Origin: an uncultured Glaciecola sp.
GTDB taxonomy: Bacteria > Pseudomonadota > Gammaproteobacteria > Enterobacterales > Alteromonadaceae
Direction: 5' to 3'
Length of the DNA: 49,487 bases
Assembly (NCBI GenBank): GCA_905479945.1
Contig: CAJQOP010000049.1
Coordinates: 1-49,487, forward strand
The position numbers and the translations under genes are program-made. A model generated the notes under the pieces. The model made no database searches, was not told the DNA's origin, and worked only from the letters and a program-made list of their open reading frames with translations. Within the stretch, counting starts at the first letter, position 1, and each line of letters begins with the position of its first letter. Positions 28,538-37,663 of the stretch are shown here, in pieces.

Positions 28538-29827
28538 CTACTTCTCATCAACCAAGGCTTGATAAGTCAGATTGCGCAAATCGTCTGCATAGCGATGAGT
28601 GCTGCTGGGAATAAACTGAGCCATGCCGATGATGACCATATTCTCAACTGGGTCAATCCGAAAATAGGTTGACGCCATGCCGCCCCAACCGTAATTGCCC
28701 TCGGAGCCCATAAATTTGAGCTCATCGGTATGCATCGTTACTGACATAGCTAAACCAAAGCCTTCACTAGCAGACCATGGGCTATATGGCACTAAATTCT
28801 TTGGTAAATGGTTTGTGCGCATGTACTCTATAGTTTTGCGACCGAGAATTCTTACACCGTCCACCTCGCCATCATTTAGTAGCATGTGCGCGAACCTTAG
28901 GTAGTCATCAACAGTCGACACCATGCCACCACCGCCATTGTGGATATCAGGGTCGCTTAAGAAATCACCCAATGGTTCGTTTTTCATTACAGCAGTTTTA
29001 CCTTCTTTATTAGTACTGTAAACTTCAGACAAACGATGCGCTTTTTCCGCTGAAACATAAAAACCAGTGTCTTCCATACCTAGCGGGGCTAGAATTTCTT
29101 GCTCAACATAATCACCGAGTTTCATGCCGCTGAGACGCTCTACGAGGAAGCCAATAACATCGGTATTTGCACCATAGTTCCATTTTGTGCCAGGCTGATG
29201 ATTGAGAGGTAGTTTAGCGAGTTCACTGAGCAGATCTTCGGATTTCACTTTACCCTGCATCATAGGCGAAGCACGATAAAGTTTGTCTACCTCGCTGCCT
29301 GTGAACCCATAACTAAAACCAGCGGTATGGGTAAATAAGTCAATAATACGCATGGGTGACTTAAGATCTTCTAGTACCATGTTTTCGCCGCTTCCACTGA
29401 CATAAACTTTTAATTTGGCAAGTTCAGGCAGGTACATTGCGATAGGGTCATTCATATGAAATTTACCCTGCTCCCATAGTGTTAGTGCAGCGACAGCAGT
29501 AATGGGTTTGGTCATTGAATAAATTCTGAAAATAGTATCGCGTTGCAAGGCTTTTCCTGCTGCCTTGTCTTGCATACCTTGTGCGGAAAAATGCACTATT
29601 TCATTGTTTCTTGATACTAAAGTCATGATGCCAGCAAGTTTGCCTTGATCAATATACTCCTGCATTTTTGTATTTATTCGCTCCAGTCTTTTTTCAGAGA
29701 AGCCTTGCTTGTTGTCGACAGTATCGATTACTACTGGCGGTTGTTGGACGATGGTTTCACGGTCGGTGAGAGACACCACACAGCCAGAAAGGGAGATGAA
29801 AAGCACAGCTAACAAAATGTATTTCAT
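28538..29827 (-). CDS. Lipoprotein serine hydrolase, class C beta-lactamase/EstB-like
   Basis: A 429-residue protein of the serine beta-lactamase/penicillin-binding superfamily. The lipobox LSGC (Cys16) marks it as a lipoprotein. Catalytic Ser104 and Lys107 lie in SMTK, the conserved Tyr218 in WNYGAN, and the third motif is GWGGMAS rather than the K-T-G of true beta-lactamases. That combination is more like the esterase EstB group, so resistance should not be inferred. It may act on envelope peptides or esters. Transcribed alone with a 19-base gap to the convergent GST gene. Confidence 0.85.
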   Translation of the reverse strand: MKYILLAVLFISLSGCVVSLTDRETIVQQPPVVIDTVDNKQGFSEKRLERINTKMQEYIDQGKLAGIMTLVSRNNEIVHFSAQGMQDKAAGKALQRDTIFRIYSMTKPITAVAALTLWEQGKFHMNDPIAMYLPELAKLKVYVSGSGENMVLEDLKSPMRIIDLFTHTAGFSYGFTGSEVDKLYRASPMMQGKVKSEDLLSELAKLPLNHQPGTKWNYGANTDVIGFLVERLSGMKLGDYVEQEILAPLGMEDTGFYVSAEKAHRLSEVYSTNKEGKTAVMKNEPLGDFLSDPDIHNGGGGMVSTVDDYLRFAHMLLNDGEVDGVRILGRKTIEYMRTNHLPKNLVPYSPWSASEGFGLAMSVTMHTDELKFMGSEGNYGWGGMASTYFRIDPVENMVIIGMAQFIPSSTHRYADDLRNLTYQALVDEK

Positions 29828-30033
29828 AATTATTATTATTTATTTTAGATATTTGGGGTCAGTTTAACGATTGTCATTGTCCTTGCAAGTGTTGCCACTA
29901 ATTTTGCGCTGAAGATCTGACTGATTAATCCACGCAGGCTAGGAAACGCTTGTGAGTTAGTTATCTATTTATAATTTTTATATGTATCGAGGCATTAAAG
30001 TCGCTATTAGCAATCGCAGGCATACTTAATATG

Positions 30034-30064
30034 AAAAAGCTGTCACCTTGAAAAAAGGGACAGC
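30034..30064 (-). terminator. Rho-independent terminator after katG
   Basis: On the minus strand GCTGTC/GACAGC plus an inner CCTT/AAGG pairing form a hairpin with one bulge, followed by five T. It lies 42 bases past the katG stop. Confidence 0.75.
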
Positions 30065-30105
30065 CATATTTAGCCTATAAAATAGATGCTTTATTGTCTA
30101 TTTAT

Positions 30106-32403
30106 CTAGCGGTCTGCATTCATGACCTTTACCCAAGCGGCAATAAAGTCATTTACGAACTTGTCTTTAGATGTGTCAAAGGCATAAACTTCAGAGACTG
30201 CTCTCAACTCTGAGTTCGAACCAAATATTAAGTCAACTGATGTGGCCGTCCATTTGGTTTTGCCTGTGCTGCGATCAAGCCCTTCATAAACTCCTTCTTG
30301 CGATGATTTCTGCCAAACAGTAGACATGTCTAACAAGTTAACAAAGAAATCATTACTCAGGCTTCCCGGTTTGTTGGTCAGTACGCCATGTTTTACATTG
30401 TCATTATTTGCGTCTAATGCTCGAAGCCCACCTATTAATACGGTCATTTCTGGAACGCTTAAGTCAAGTTGGTCGGCTTTATCAATTAGCATTTCTGTTG
30501 GTGATTTATAACTATTGCCTGCACTAAAGTAGTTGCGGAAACCGTCTGCACTTAATTCCAGTAAAGAAAAAGAGTTAACATCAGTTTGCATTTGGTTTGC
30601 ATCGCCGCGACCAGGGGTAAATGGTACGTCAATATCATGCCCGGCATCTTTGGCTGCTTTTTCAATTGCAGCAGCGCCACCTAAAACAATGAGATCTGCT
30701 AGTGAAACTTTATCGTTATTCAACCAGCCGTCATTAGCTTCATCTTGAAGTACTTTTAATACCTTAATAACCTTAGCAATTTCAGCCGGATTATTCACCG
30801 CCCAATCTTTTTGAGGCGCTAAGGCAATGCGAGCTCCGTTTGCTCCACCACGCATATCAGACTCACGGTAGCTGGCAGCAGAGGCCCAAGCGGTTCTAAC
30901 TAATTCTGCTACCGTTAAATCTGAATCGAGTATTTTTGCTTTAAGCGTATCAATACTTTTTCCATCAATTGTTGACTGTGTGCCTATAACAATAGGATCT
31001 TGCCAAATTTTGATGTCTTCAGGCACTTCATTACCTAAGAAGTTTCGTCTTGGCCCCATATCTCTATGGGTTAATTTGTACCAAGCTTTAGCGAACGCAA
31101 GCTGATATTCTTTTGGGTCTGCTAAAAAACGCTCCGCGATCTTTTTATACTCAGGATCAAACTTCAAAGCGAGGTCTGCGGTTGTCATCACTGGTGAATT
31201 AAACTTACCCTTCACATGTGCGTCAGGCACTGCTTTTTGCAAAGACTCATCCGTCGGGATCCATTGAATTGCGCCTGCAGGACTGCGCGTTTGTTGCCAC
31301 TCAAAATTAAGTAAATTACTTAAATAGAGTGATGTCCAGCGCGTTGGTGCTTGTGTCCAAGCTCCTTCTAGGCCACTGGTTACTGTGTCCTCAGAATGAC
31401 CTTTACCACATTTATTCTTCCATCCTAAACCTTGCTCTTCAATGCCTGCTGCAGCGGGTTCGGCGCCAACACAATCTGCTGGCTTGTGCGCGCCATGCAT
31501 CTTGCCAAAGGTGTGTCCGCCAGCTATGAGGGCTAGCGTTTCTTCATCGTTCATTGCCATACGAGCAAAGGCAACGCGAATATTTTTTGCTGAGCCAATT
31601 GGATCTGGAACGCCTCTAGGGCCTTCAGGGTTTACATATATTAAGCCCATGTGCGTTGCACCTAATGGGCGCTGTAATTTACCCTCGCGGTCCTCACGAT
31701 CACTAGCGAGCATTTCTATTTCAGGGCCCCAATAGACTAAATCAGGTTCCCAATCATCAGCGCGACCGCCGGCAAATCCGTAGGTTTCAAAACCCATATT
31801 TTCAAGCGCCACGTTACCGGCCAAAACCATTAAGTCTGACCATGAAAGCGTTTCCCCGTATTTTATTTTTATTGGCCACAATAGGCGTCTAGCTTTATCA
31901 AGACTAGCGTTGTCTGGCCAACTATTGAGTGGTTCAAATCGTTGCTGACCGCCGCCAGCACCGCCGCGCCCATCTAATGTGCGGTATGTACCTGCGCTAT
32001 GCCATGTCATACGAATAAAAAATGGACCATAGTTGCCAAAGTCCGATGGCCACCAATCTTGCGATGTGGTCAGTAACTTATCGATATCATTTTTAGCGGC
32101 GGCTAAATCGAGCGAATTAAATGCATCCGCGTAGCTAAAATCTTTTCCATAGGGGTTTGACCTTATATCGTGATCTCGCAATGCCGTTAAGTTCAATTGA
32201 TCCGGCCACCAAAACTGATTGGTTTTTGCTTGGTTAGCTGCTGTAACTCCAGTACCCATGGCACCTTTTGGTTTGCTGATCTCAGTTTTTTTAGCTCCGG
32301 CTGTTTTCGCCGACGCCGCTTCGGCTAAAACTGATCCTGACATTATTAGCAGGCTGACTAAGCTTGCTATGCTTGTGTTAGTAAGTAATCTTGATTTATT
32401 CAT
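30106..32403 (-). CDS. katG: Catalase-peroxidase KatG with signal peptide
   Basis: A 765-residue bifunctional catalase-peroxidase. The Met-Tyr-Trp adduct needed for catalase activity is intact: Trp134 ([11 protein letters not shown], with distal Arg131 and His135), Tyr256 ([10 protein letters not shown]) and Met282. The proximal haem ligand is His297 ([10 protein letters not shown]). The second, inactive peroxidase-like half spans about 430-765. Unlike most KatG, residues 1-28 are a signal peptide ([24 protein letters not shown] in part), so the enzyme is probably periplasmic, as in KatP of pathogenic E. coli. AAAGGAAA precedes the ATG. It has its own terminator. No OxyR site was recognised. 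Confidence 0.95.
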   Translation of the reverse strand: MNKSRLLTNTSIASLVSLLIMSGSVLAEAASAKTAGAKKTEISKPKGAMGTGVTAANQAKTNQFWWPDQLNLTALRDHDIRSNPYGKDFSYADAFNSLDLAAAKNDIDKLLTTSQDWWPSDFGNYGPFFIRMTWHSAGTYRTLDGRGGAGGGQQRFEPLNSWPDNASLDKARRLLWPIKIKYGETLSWSDLMVLAGNVALENMGFETYGFAGGRADDWEPDLVYWGPEIEMLASDREDREGKLQRPLGATHMGLIYVNPEGPRGVPDPIGSAKNIRVAFARMAMNDEETLALIAGGHTFGKMHGAHKPADCVGAEPAAAGIEEQGLGWKNKCGKGHSEDTVTSGLEGAWTQAPTRWTSLYLSNLLNFEWQQTRSPAGAIQWIPTDESLQKAVPDAHVKGKFNSPVMTTADLALKFDPEYKKIAERFLADPKEYQLAFAKAWYKLTHRDMGPRRNFLGNEVPEDIKIWQDPIVIGTQSTIDGKSIDTLKAKILDSDLTVAELVRTAWASAASYRESDMRGGANGARIALAPQKDWAVNNPAEIAKVIKVLKVLQDEANDGWLNNDKVSLADLIVLGGAAAIEKAAKDAGHDIDVPFTPGRGDANQMQTDVNSFSLLELSADGFRNYFSAGNSYKSPTEMLIDKADQLDLSVPEMTVLIGGLRALDANNDNVKHGVLTNKPGSLSNDFFVNLLDMSTVWQKSSQEGVYEGLDRSTGKTKWTATSVDLIFGSNSELRAVSEVYAFDTSKDKFVNDFIAAWVKVMNADR

Positions 32404-32721
32404 AATCGATTTCCTTTGTTTAAGCTTGAAATTAGCTTACTCCAAAAGTATAGACGTGAAGTTTAGTAAAGTGTTTTGAATTAAAACGATTGATGTAATC
32501 GGAAAATTTATCAATAAGACATTGAGGATGGAATTGGACGGGCTTAAGTGGCGCTGACGCTTAATTTTAGTTTTTCAATTGACGTTGTTTATTCATAAAG
32601 AAAGGCCACTTTTACTTAAAAGTTAGCCTTTGTACCTTTTACGATAGTAAAGTATCTGTGCTGGCCAGTTACTCATTTCATCCCTGCTTATAAGCGATGC
32701 CTGAATAATTTATAAGCAGTA
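32404..32721. other. Intergenic region upstream of katG
   Basis: Both neighbours read leftwards. The right part holds the terminator of the small membrane-protein gene. A dyad CGATT-5-AATCG at 32487-32501, about 84 bases before the katG start, is a possible but unproven operator. Otherwise I see nothing. Confidence 0.5.
32601..32632 (-). terminator. Likely terminator of the small membrane-protein gene
   Basis: AAAGGC/GCCTTT and ACTTTT/AAAAGT form a stem with a small internal loop. On the minus strand it runs into CTTTCTTTA, an imperfect T tract. It lies about 90 bases past the stop of the gene at 32722-32949. Confidence 0.55.
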
Positions 32722-32949
32722 TTAAGAGCGATAACGCGCAGCACTAATAATTGACCAAAGATGCGCAATAGCGCCAACCGGCCACATAAAGATTAGAATC
32801 ACGGTTGCTGATAATGCATAGCATACGGCGGCAACAATGAAGAATACAATTGCAGCTAAAACTCTGCCTTGTACTAATTGTCCTAAGCCGGGAATAAAAA
32901 ATGAGCAAATTGCGGCGATAACATTCCCGCCTGATCCTTGTTCTGACAT
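32722..32949 (-). CDS. Small membrane protein with PGLGQL motif
   Basis: A 75-residue protein with an N-terminal soluble tail (SEQGSGG), then two hydrophobic segments: residues 9-20 with FFIPGLGQLVQGR (18-30) and a long one at about 31-57. The IPGLGQL-x-QGR pattern occurs in TM2-like and other small membrane protein families, but I do not recognise a defined function. Its length, a likely ribosome-binding site (AGAGAGG just upstream of the ATG) and a downstream hairpin support a real gene. Confidence 0.7.
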   Translation of the reverse strand: MSEQGSGGNVIAAICSFFIPGLGQLVQGRVLAAIVFFIVAAVCYALSATVILIFMWPVGAIAHLWSIISAARYRS

Positions 32950-33298
32950 AAACCCTCTCTTTAATAATTAACTGTTAATTGCGATATTCAAGATATTGTA
33001 TAGGCTTAACATAAGTGAATTCGTATAAATTCACAAGAATGCCAAGCCTTTATATTGTTAGAACTTGTTACAACATGACTGAATTTGCTATTTTGACCTA
33101 AAGCTAAAAAAGACGCTAAATTCGTGTAAAACGCCCTAAAAAAGCTTAATGTTGCCGAAAAGTACTTAACTTCTACGTTGCTAGAGGCAGGAAATTAAAG
33201 CCTCTACAGCTAGTTAAGAATTTTCATGTGCTCTAATTTGTATCTAAATGCACTTAAGATCATCTAAAAGTAGCTAAATCAGTTTAAATCTCTAAAAA
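32950..33298. other. Intergenic region with a CTAAA cluster
   Basis: 349 AT-rich bases between the small membrane-protein gene and aguB. CTAAA occurs eight times on the plus strand (33098, 33104, 33116, 33136, 33244, 33264, 33274, 33292). No gene or RNA is evident. The left part should hold the promoter of the small gene. Confidence 0.5.
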
Positions 33299-34219
33299 CT
33301 AGTCGCGCCATCGCTTTGTTAAGTCGCCATAAGCATCCACTCTGCGGTCTCTAAAGTATGGCCATATTCGTTTTACATCTTCGGTGCGCTGCATATCTAG
33401 CTCAACCGACAAGGTTTGCTCATCTATGCTATTAGCTTGCGCCAATATTTCGCCTTGTGGACCCGCAATAAAGCTGTGCCCCCAGAATTCAATACCAGGA
33501 TCACCTGCGACTGGAGAAGCTTCGAAACCCACTCGATTGGCAACAACAACTGGCACTGAATTGGCTATCGCATGCGATCTTTGAATAATCTGCCAAGCAT
33601 CTTGTTGTCGCTGCTGCTCTTCACTTATGTCGGTTTTGTCCCAACCAATAGCGGTTGGATAGAATAAAATATCAGCGCCAGCCATCGACATTAGTCGAGC
33701 AGCTTCCGGGTACCATTGATCCCAGCATACTAGTACACCTAATTTACCAACGCTGGTTTGAATCGGTTCGAACCCCATGTCGCCAGGTGTAAAGTAAAAT
33801 TTTTCATAAAAGCCGGGATCATCCGGAATATGCATTTTGCGGTACTTACCCGCAATTTCTGCTCCTCTATCAAAAACCACAGCAGTGTTATGGTATAAAC
33901 CGGAAGCACGTTTTTCGAATAAAGACGCAATTAGCACAATATTCAATGACGCGGCCAACTCACCGAAGTAATCGGTCGCTGATCCTGGTATGGGTTCAGC
34001 TAAATCAAATATATCAACATCTTCTTGCTGACAAAAATACAGTGTGCTGTGTAATTCTTGGAGCAGGATACATTCGCATCCATCTTCAGCAAGCTGCTTT
34101 ACTTTTTCTGCACTTTTAGACCAATTTTCTAACTTATTATTAGATGATACTGACTGTTGTACTAGTCCTACTTTGAGCTTTTGGATAGTGCTTACCTGCT
34201 CGCTTTTATTAATGCTCAT
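33299..34219 (-). CDS. aguB: N-carbamoylputrescine amidase AguB
   Basis: A 306-residue nitrilase-superfamily enzyme that hydrolyses N-carbamoylputrescine to putrescine. The Glu-Lys-Cys triad is Glu55 (LLQELHS), Lys128 (GKYRKMHIPDDPGFYEKFYF, residues 124-143) and Cys165 (VLVCWDQWYPEAARL). I start at the ATG at 34219, which overlaps the TGA of aguA as ATGA and has GGAG upstream; a GTG nine bases earlier is in frame. The pair with the agmatine deiminase gene makes a complete agmatine to putrescine route and confirms the substrate. Confidence 0.94.
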   Translation of the reverse strand: MSINKSEQVSTIQKLKVGLVQQSVSSNNKLENWSKSAEKVKQLAEDGCECILLQELHSTLYFCQQEDVDIFDLAEPIPGSATDYFGELAASLNIVLIASLFEKRASGLYHNTAVVFDRGAEIAGKYRKMHIPDDPGFYEKFYFTPGDMGFEPIQTSVGKLGVLVCWDQWYPEAARLMSMAGADILFYPTAIGWDKTDISEEQQRQQDAWQIIQRSHAIANSVPVVVANRVGFEASPVAGDPGIEFWGHSFIAGPQGEILAQANSIDEQTLSVELDMQRTEDVKRIWPYFRDRRVDAYGDLTKRWRD

Positions 34220-35301
34220 AATACGCACACTCCATTTTTCCCGTGCTCAATGACACTGGGCTTTAATGTGTTTATTGGAACCTGCATCGTGATGCAATGT
34301 AAACTGCCAAATTGTTGGATAAGAGAAGCACAATTTATGGCGACTATTCTATGATTCGGGAAGGCTTGTTGAATCACTTCTAAGGCTTCTATATCTTCTG
34401 TTTGCTGGTAGATTGGAAACAATACTGACTTATTACAGATCAAAAAATTTGCATAAGAGGCAGGCAAGCGCTCGCCTTCATCATTGAGTATATAAGGCAG
34501 TGGCAGTTCATATATAGCATGGCTTGGAAAAGCACTCTGACATTCCATCCGCAGTTTAAACAAGCTTTTGAAATGAGTGTCGCTAGGGCGATTATAAGCA
34601 CCTTGAATAATTACGCCATGTAGCGGTGAGAATCGCACTAGTGTATCGATATGACCGTCGGTATCGTCACCTTCTAAATGGCCATGTTGAAAAATACTTA
34701 TATGTGAAGCGCCTAGTTTTTTGTGGAAAATATCAAGGTAGCTTTGCTCGTCGATTTGGCCATTCCTAAGTGGATTAAATAGGCAAGAGCGGGTGGATAT
34801 TAAGTGCTGATTTTGATCAATCTCTAGCGCGCCGCCTTCAAGCACAATATCGACGCTTTGCATCGGTAATTGGCAAATATGAGCAAGCACTTTGAGGTTA
34901 ATTTGATTATCTTTTTTAGCATCAAATTTCTGACCCCAGCCATTGAATGAAAAATTAAGCGGAATATTTCCATCGGCTGATTCGCAAGTCAAAAAAGCGT
35001 AATCTCTTGCCCAAGTATCATTGTAATCACACAATAAACAAACCAGATTCGCACGATAGGGCACAAGGCTCTTTATTGTGCCTAATTCTTGCTCGCGACA
35101 TAGAAGAATCACAATAGCATCAGCTTCGTTAATGGCTTTAATAATATCAACATAAGTTGTTTGAACTTCGTCGAGCCAAGGTTGCCAATCTGTATCCGCA
35201 TTAGGCCACGCCAAAATAACGGCTTCTTGTTCAGCCCACTCTGGAAGCAGCGTTAATACGAAGTCAGCGAGTTCTGCTTGTAAACTATTGTTGGACGACA
35301 T
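34216..35301 (-). CDS. aguA: Agmatine deiminase AguA
   Basis: A 361-residue PAD_porph-family enzyme that converts agmatine to N-carbamoylputrescine and ammonia. Active-site residues are visible: Asp100 in NDTWARDYAF, Glu155 in LEGGALE, His217 in GDDTDGHIDTLVRF and the nucleophile Cys336 in GSLHCITMQ. The typical AWP opening (AWPNADTDW, 31-39) is present. Peptidylarginine deiminases of the same fold are an alternative, but the coupled aguB gene favours agmatine. The final four bases overlap aguB. Confidence 0.93.
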   Translation of the reverse strand: MSSNNSLQAELADFVLTLLPEWAEQEAVILAWPNADTDWQPWLDEVQTTYVDIIKAINEADAIVILLCREQELGTIKSLVPYRANLVCLLCDYNDTWARDYAFLTCESADGNIPLNFSFNGWGQKFDAKKDNQINLKVLAHICQLPMQSVDIVLEGGALEIDQNQHLISTRSCLFNPLRNGQIDEQSYLDIFHKKLGASHISIFQHGHLEGDDTDGHIDTLVRFSPLHGVIIQGAYNRPSDTHFKSLFKLRMECQSAFPSHAIYELPLPYILNDEGERLPASYANFLICNKSVLFPIYQQTEDIEALEVIQQAFPNHRIVAINCASLIQQFGSLHCITMQVPINTLKPSVIEHGKNGVCVL

Positions 35302-35758
35302 AAGTGATTGAGTTCCTAGCCAAAACTATCTTAAATAACGAATGCGTGAAGTATAGCCCGCAACATTCAATGTAAAAAGGGCAATTTGCATTCTAGGGTT
35401 GGAAGTTCCTGTTTCGCTCATTAGGGAAAATATCCGTCTCATGCAAAAGTTGGTAAGTCAGCTTCCTAATTTTACTGCAATTTACCCCTGTAAGGATTGC
35501 TCATTACATAAATAAAGTATTAAAAAAAATACCATTCCGCCAATAAATAGACTCATTAAAAAACGACACTGTGTATAAAACATCATCGAATTATTTTTAG
35601 AGCGCGTTTTCGCTCAAGAGTAATGCTCAAGTATGTTCAATACGAATAGGCAATTCGGGGTCTCACAACATATTTATCGGCTTGCTTCTAAATAATAATG
35701 TATTTCAAATTAATCCCGATACTCAATTTAAGTTCGAGTATTAACAGGAAGTAAACAT
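35302..35758. other. Intergenic region between aguA and the BLUF gene
   Basis: 457 bases, AT-rich, between divergent genes, so it should contain both promoters. A dyad ATACTC-11-GAGTAT lies at 35719-35741, just before the BLUF ribosome-binding site. No gene or RNA is evident, and I see no strong sigma-70 promoter pair. Confidence 0.5.
35719..35741. promoter_or_regulatory. Dyad upstream of the BLUF gene
   Basis: ATACTC and GAGTAT, spaced by 11 bases, end 17 bases before the BLUF start codon. It could be an operator or a weak leader hairpin next to the Shine-Dalgarno AGGAAG. Confidence 0.4.
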
Positions 35759-36178
35759 ATGCATTTAGTAAGCTTAATTTATGCAAGTAAGATCACCGAC
35801 AAGATCCATGAGGACGGCGTAGTTGACATTGTCCAAAAGGCTCGCATCAGTAATGAGAAGTTAGATGTTACCGGGCTACTATGCTTTGACAATAGTTTCT
35901 TCTTACAGTGTTTAGAGGGATCTAGGGAAGCTGTGAATAAACTTTACGCAAAAATTTCGTCTGACCCAAGACATGCTAATGCTATTTTGTTGCAATATGA
36001 AGAAATTAGTAAAAGACAATTTGCAAAGTGGGGCATGGGCTTAGCACTTCCAACGAAGTCCAACAGCGTCTCCTTTTTAAAATACTCTCGTCGCGCCCAG
36101 TTTAATCCCTTTGAAATGTCCGGGGAAAGCGCCAAACAATTGTTGCTAGCGCTCGCAAAAAAAAGCGAAATACAGTGA
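35759..36178 (+). CDS. Stand-alone BLUF blue-light receptor
   Basis: A 139-residue protein consisting of one BLUF domain (1-95) and a short helical tail (about 100-139). The flavin-switch residues are Tyr8 (SLIYAS), Asn32 (ARISNEKLDVTGLL) and Gln50 (FFLQCLEG), with Trp91 in FAKWGMG. These four positions coincide exactly with those of the short cyanobacterial PixD. BLUF domains bind FAD and pass blue-light signals by hydrogen-bond rearrangement to partner proteins. There is no fused output domain, so it needs a partner. AGGAAG precedes the ATG. The next genes, 286 bases on, form a chemotaxis operon on the same strand. Confidence 0.93.
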   Translation: MHLVSLIYASKITDKIHEDGVVDIVQKARISNEKLDVTGLLCFDNSFFLQCLEGSREAVNKLYAKISSDPRHANAILLQYEEISKRQFAKWGMGLALPTKSNSVSFLKYSRRAQFNPFEMSGESAKQLLLALAKKSEIQ

Positions 36179-36398
36179 TAGTAATTCTATTGAATTCAAG
36201 ACTTAGATATAAAGCTAGCCCAATATGATATGCGAACAAAATACAACTGAATAGAGCTTTAAATATAAACGTGTAGCCCAGCCACATTGGGTTAAACTTT
36301 AGTCTAAAATTAAATTTAGATCACTTTTATTTAAACTTTAAACATGTTACTTTACAGCAACTTAACAAATAACGTGTGACAGGCGTTCAAATTAAGGC

Positions 36399-36425
36399 TA
36401 ACTTTTAGAGCTTAATTTCCGATAG
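36399..36425 (+). promoter_or_regulatory. Sigma-28 (FliA)-like promoter of the chemotaxis operon
   Basis: TAACTTTT (36399-36406), an 11-base spacer and TCCGATAG (36418-36425). The sigma-28 consensus is TAAAGTTT-N11-GCCGATAA, so 12 of 16 positions match at the exact spacing. Transcription would start about 30 bases before the first che gene, which fits a chemotaxis operon under flagellar control. Confidence 0.6.
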
Positions 36426-36464
36426 TATATATAATATATTTCAACCGCCATGCAGTAGATTCTT

Positions 36465-37631
36465 ATGAATAACAGGCACCAAGCACCACTGACAGTTTTA
36501 ACAATTGTAACTCTGCTAAACGTCATATTTGCTATGATTGTTAGCCAGTATGTTTTGGCTGGCTTATTTTTAGTAACTGCAGCACTGTCTATCTTTATCA
36601 TTATACCTCTCGTAAAACGAGTCGACGCTTTGCTAGTGTCTATTGACGAAATTAGCGCAGAGCAAGAACGTACCGCAAACGATAATCAATCAGAGCAGCT
36701 TGAAGCCGCCGTTAGTCAATTGATGCCTATTTGGAAGAGACAAATTCAGTCGGTTAATAACCAAATGGACGATAGTGTGTCGGATATGACGAATCGTTTT
36801 GCGAATTTAACTATCGAACTTTCATCTGTTACCGACTCAAGCTTCTACTCTAACGACGATAGCACCGCAGAAATTGAAAATGATAAACAGTCACTCAATA
36901 ATTTGTTCACTGATCTTCAAAACATGAATAAAGCGCGTCAAATGCAGTTAGAGCAACTCAATGACTTGGTATCCCAAACCGGTCATCTGAATTCACTTGC
37001 CGGCGAAGTACGAAAAATTGCAGAACAGACAAATTTACTCGCTTTGAACGCCGCGATTGAGGCTGCTCGTGCGGGCGAATCTGGCCGAGGCTTTGCAGTC
37101 GTTGCCGATGAAGTTCGCTCACTATCGACACAGTCAGATCAAACCGGCGCACGGATTACAGAAAAAATTTCTAGTTTAAATGATCAAACACAAGATTATC
37201 AAACGCATGCTCAGAAAGCCGCTGATGACGAGAACAAAGCACTAGATAGCGGTGAAGAAACCTTGTCACGAGTTGTCAATTCATTGGAAGCCCGTTCTCA
37301 ATCAATGAAAGATCAGGGAATTACGATGGTTGACTTAGGTCACCGTATTCAAAGTGAAATACAAACCATGTTGGTGGATTTTCAGTTTCAAGATCGCTCA
37401 AGTCAAATTTTGCAGCAAGTGGTAGGCAGTATTGATGAGCTGGAAAATGCACTGGCTAAACAAGAAGCCCCTCGAGGTACTAACCAACCAAAACCAGAAT
37501 TACATGTCGAAAAATTAATTGCCACGATGAAGTCGCGCTATGTCGCCACCGAGCAACATGAGCAACATGATGGGAATAATGCAAAAAGCCCGTCAGATCA
37601 TGTAGATAACGGTACTGTCAGCTTTTTTTAA
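36465..37631 (+). CDS. MCP-like transducer without sensor domain, with CheZ-like tail
   Basis: A 388-residue protein. Two membrane helices (8-26 and 29-50) are separated by two or three residues, so there is no periplasmic sensor, and no HAMP domain follows. A cytoplasmic coiled coil contains the MCP signalling tip [20 protein letters not shown] (185-204), followed by [14 protein letters not shown]. Beyond the second coiled-coil arm lies [11 protein letters not shown] (306-316), where Asp310 and Gln314 match the D-x-x-x-Q of the CheZ phosphatase motif FQDLTGQ, and the following IDELENAL resembles CheZ IQEIERQL. The C-terminus [11 protein letters not shown] resembles the CheY-binding end of CheZ. 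It starts the che operon; cheY follows 32 bases downstream. The phosphatase role is inference. Confidence 0.85.
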   Translation: MNNRHQAPLTVLTIVTLLNVIFAMIVSQYVLAGLFLVTAALSIFIIIPLVKRVDALLVSIDEISAEQERTANDNQSEQLEAAVSQLMPIWKRQIQSVNNQMDDSVSDMTNRFANLTIELSSVTDSSFYSNDDSTAEIENDKQSLNNLFTDLQNMNKARQMQLEQLNDLVSQTGHLNSLAGEVRKIAEQTNLLALNAAIEAARAGESGRGFAVVADEVRSLSTQSDQTGARITEKISSLNDQTQDYQTHAQKAADDENKALDSGEETLSRVVNSLEARSQSMKDQGITMVDLGHRIQSEIQTMLVDFQFQDRSSQILQQVVGSIDELENALAKQEAPRGTNQPKPELHVEKLIATMKSRYVATEQHEQHDGNNAKSPSDHVDNGTVSFF

Positions 37632-37663
37632 CCTTAACGTGTCAAACGATATTAGGAAGTAAA

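Noticed and set aside
28538..29827. Possible beta-lactamase resistance gene
   Set aside because: The third active-site motif is GWGG rather than K-T-G, and the overall wording fits the esterase-like group, so a resistance role is not supported.
32487..32501. CGATT-5-AATCG dyad upstream of katG as an OxyR site
   Set aside because: It does not match the ATAG-N7-CTAT pattern of OxyR and such short dyads are frequent.
35674..35681. Exact sigma-28 -10 octamer GCCGATAA on the minus strand upstream of aguA
   Set aside because: At the 11-base spacing only three of eight -35 positions match, and the direction leads to aguA, about 370 bases away, not to motility genes.
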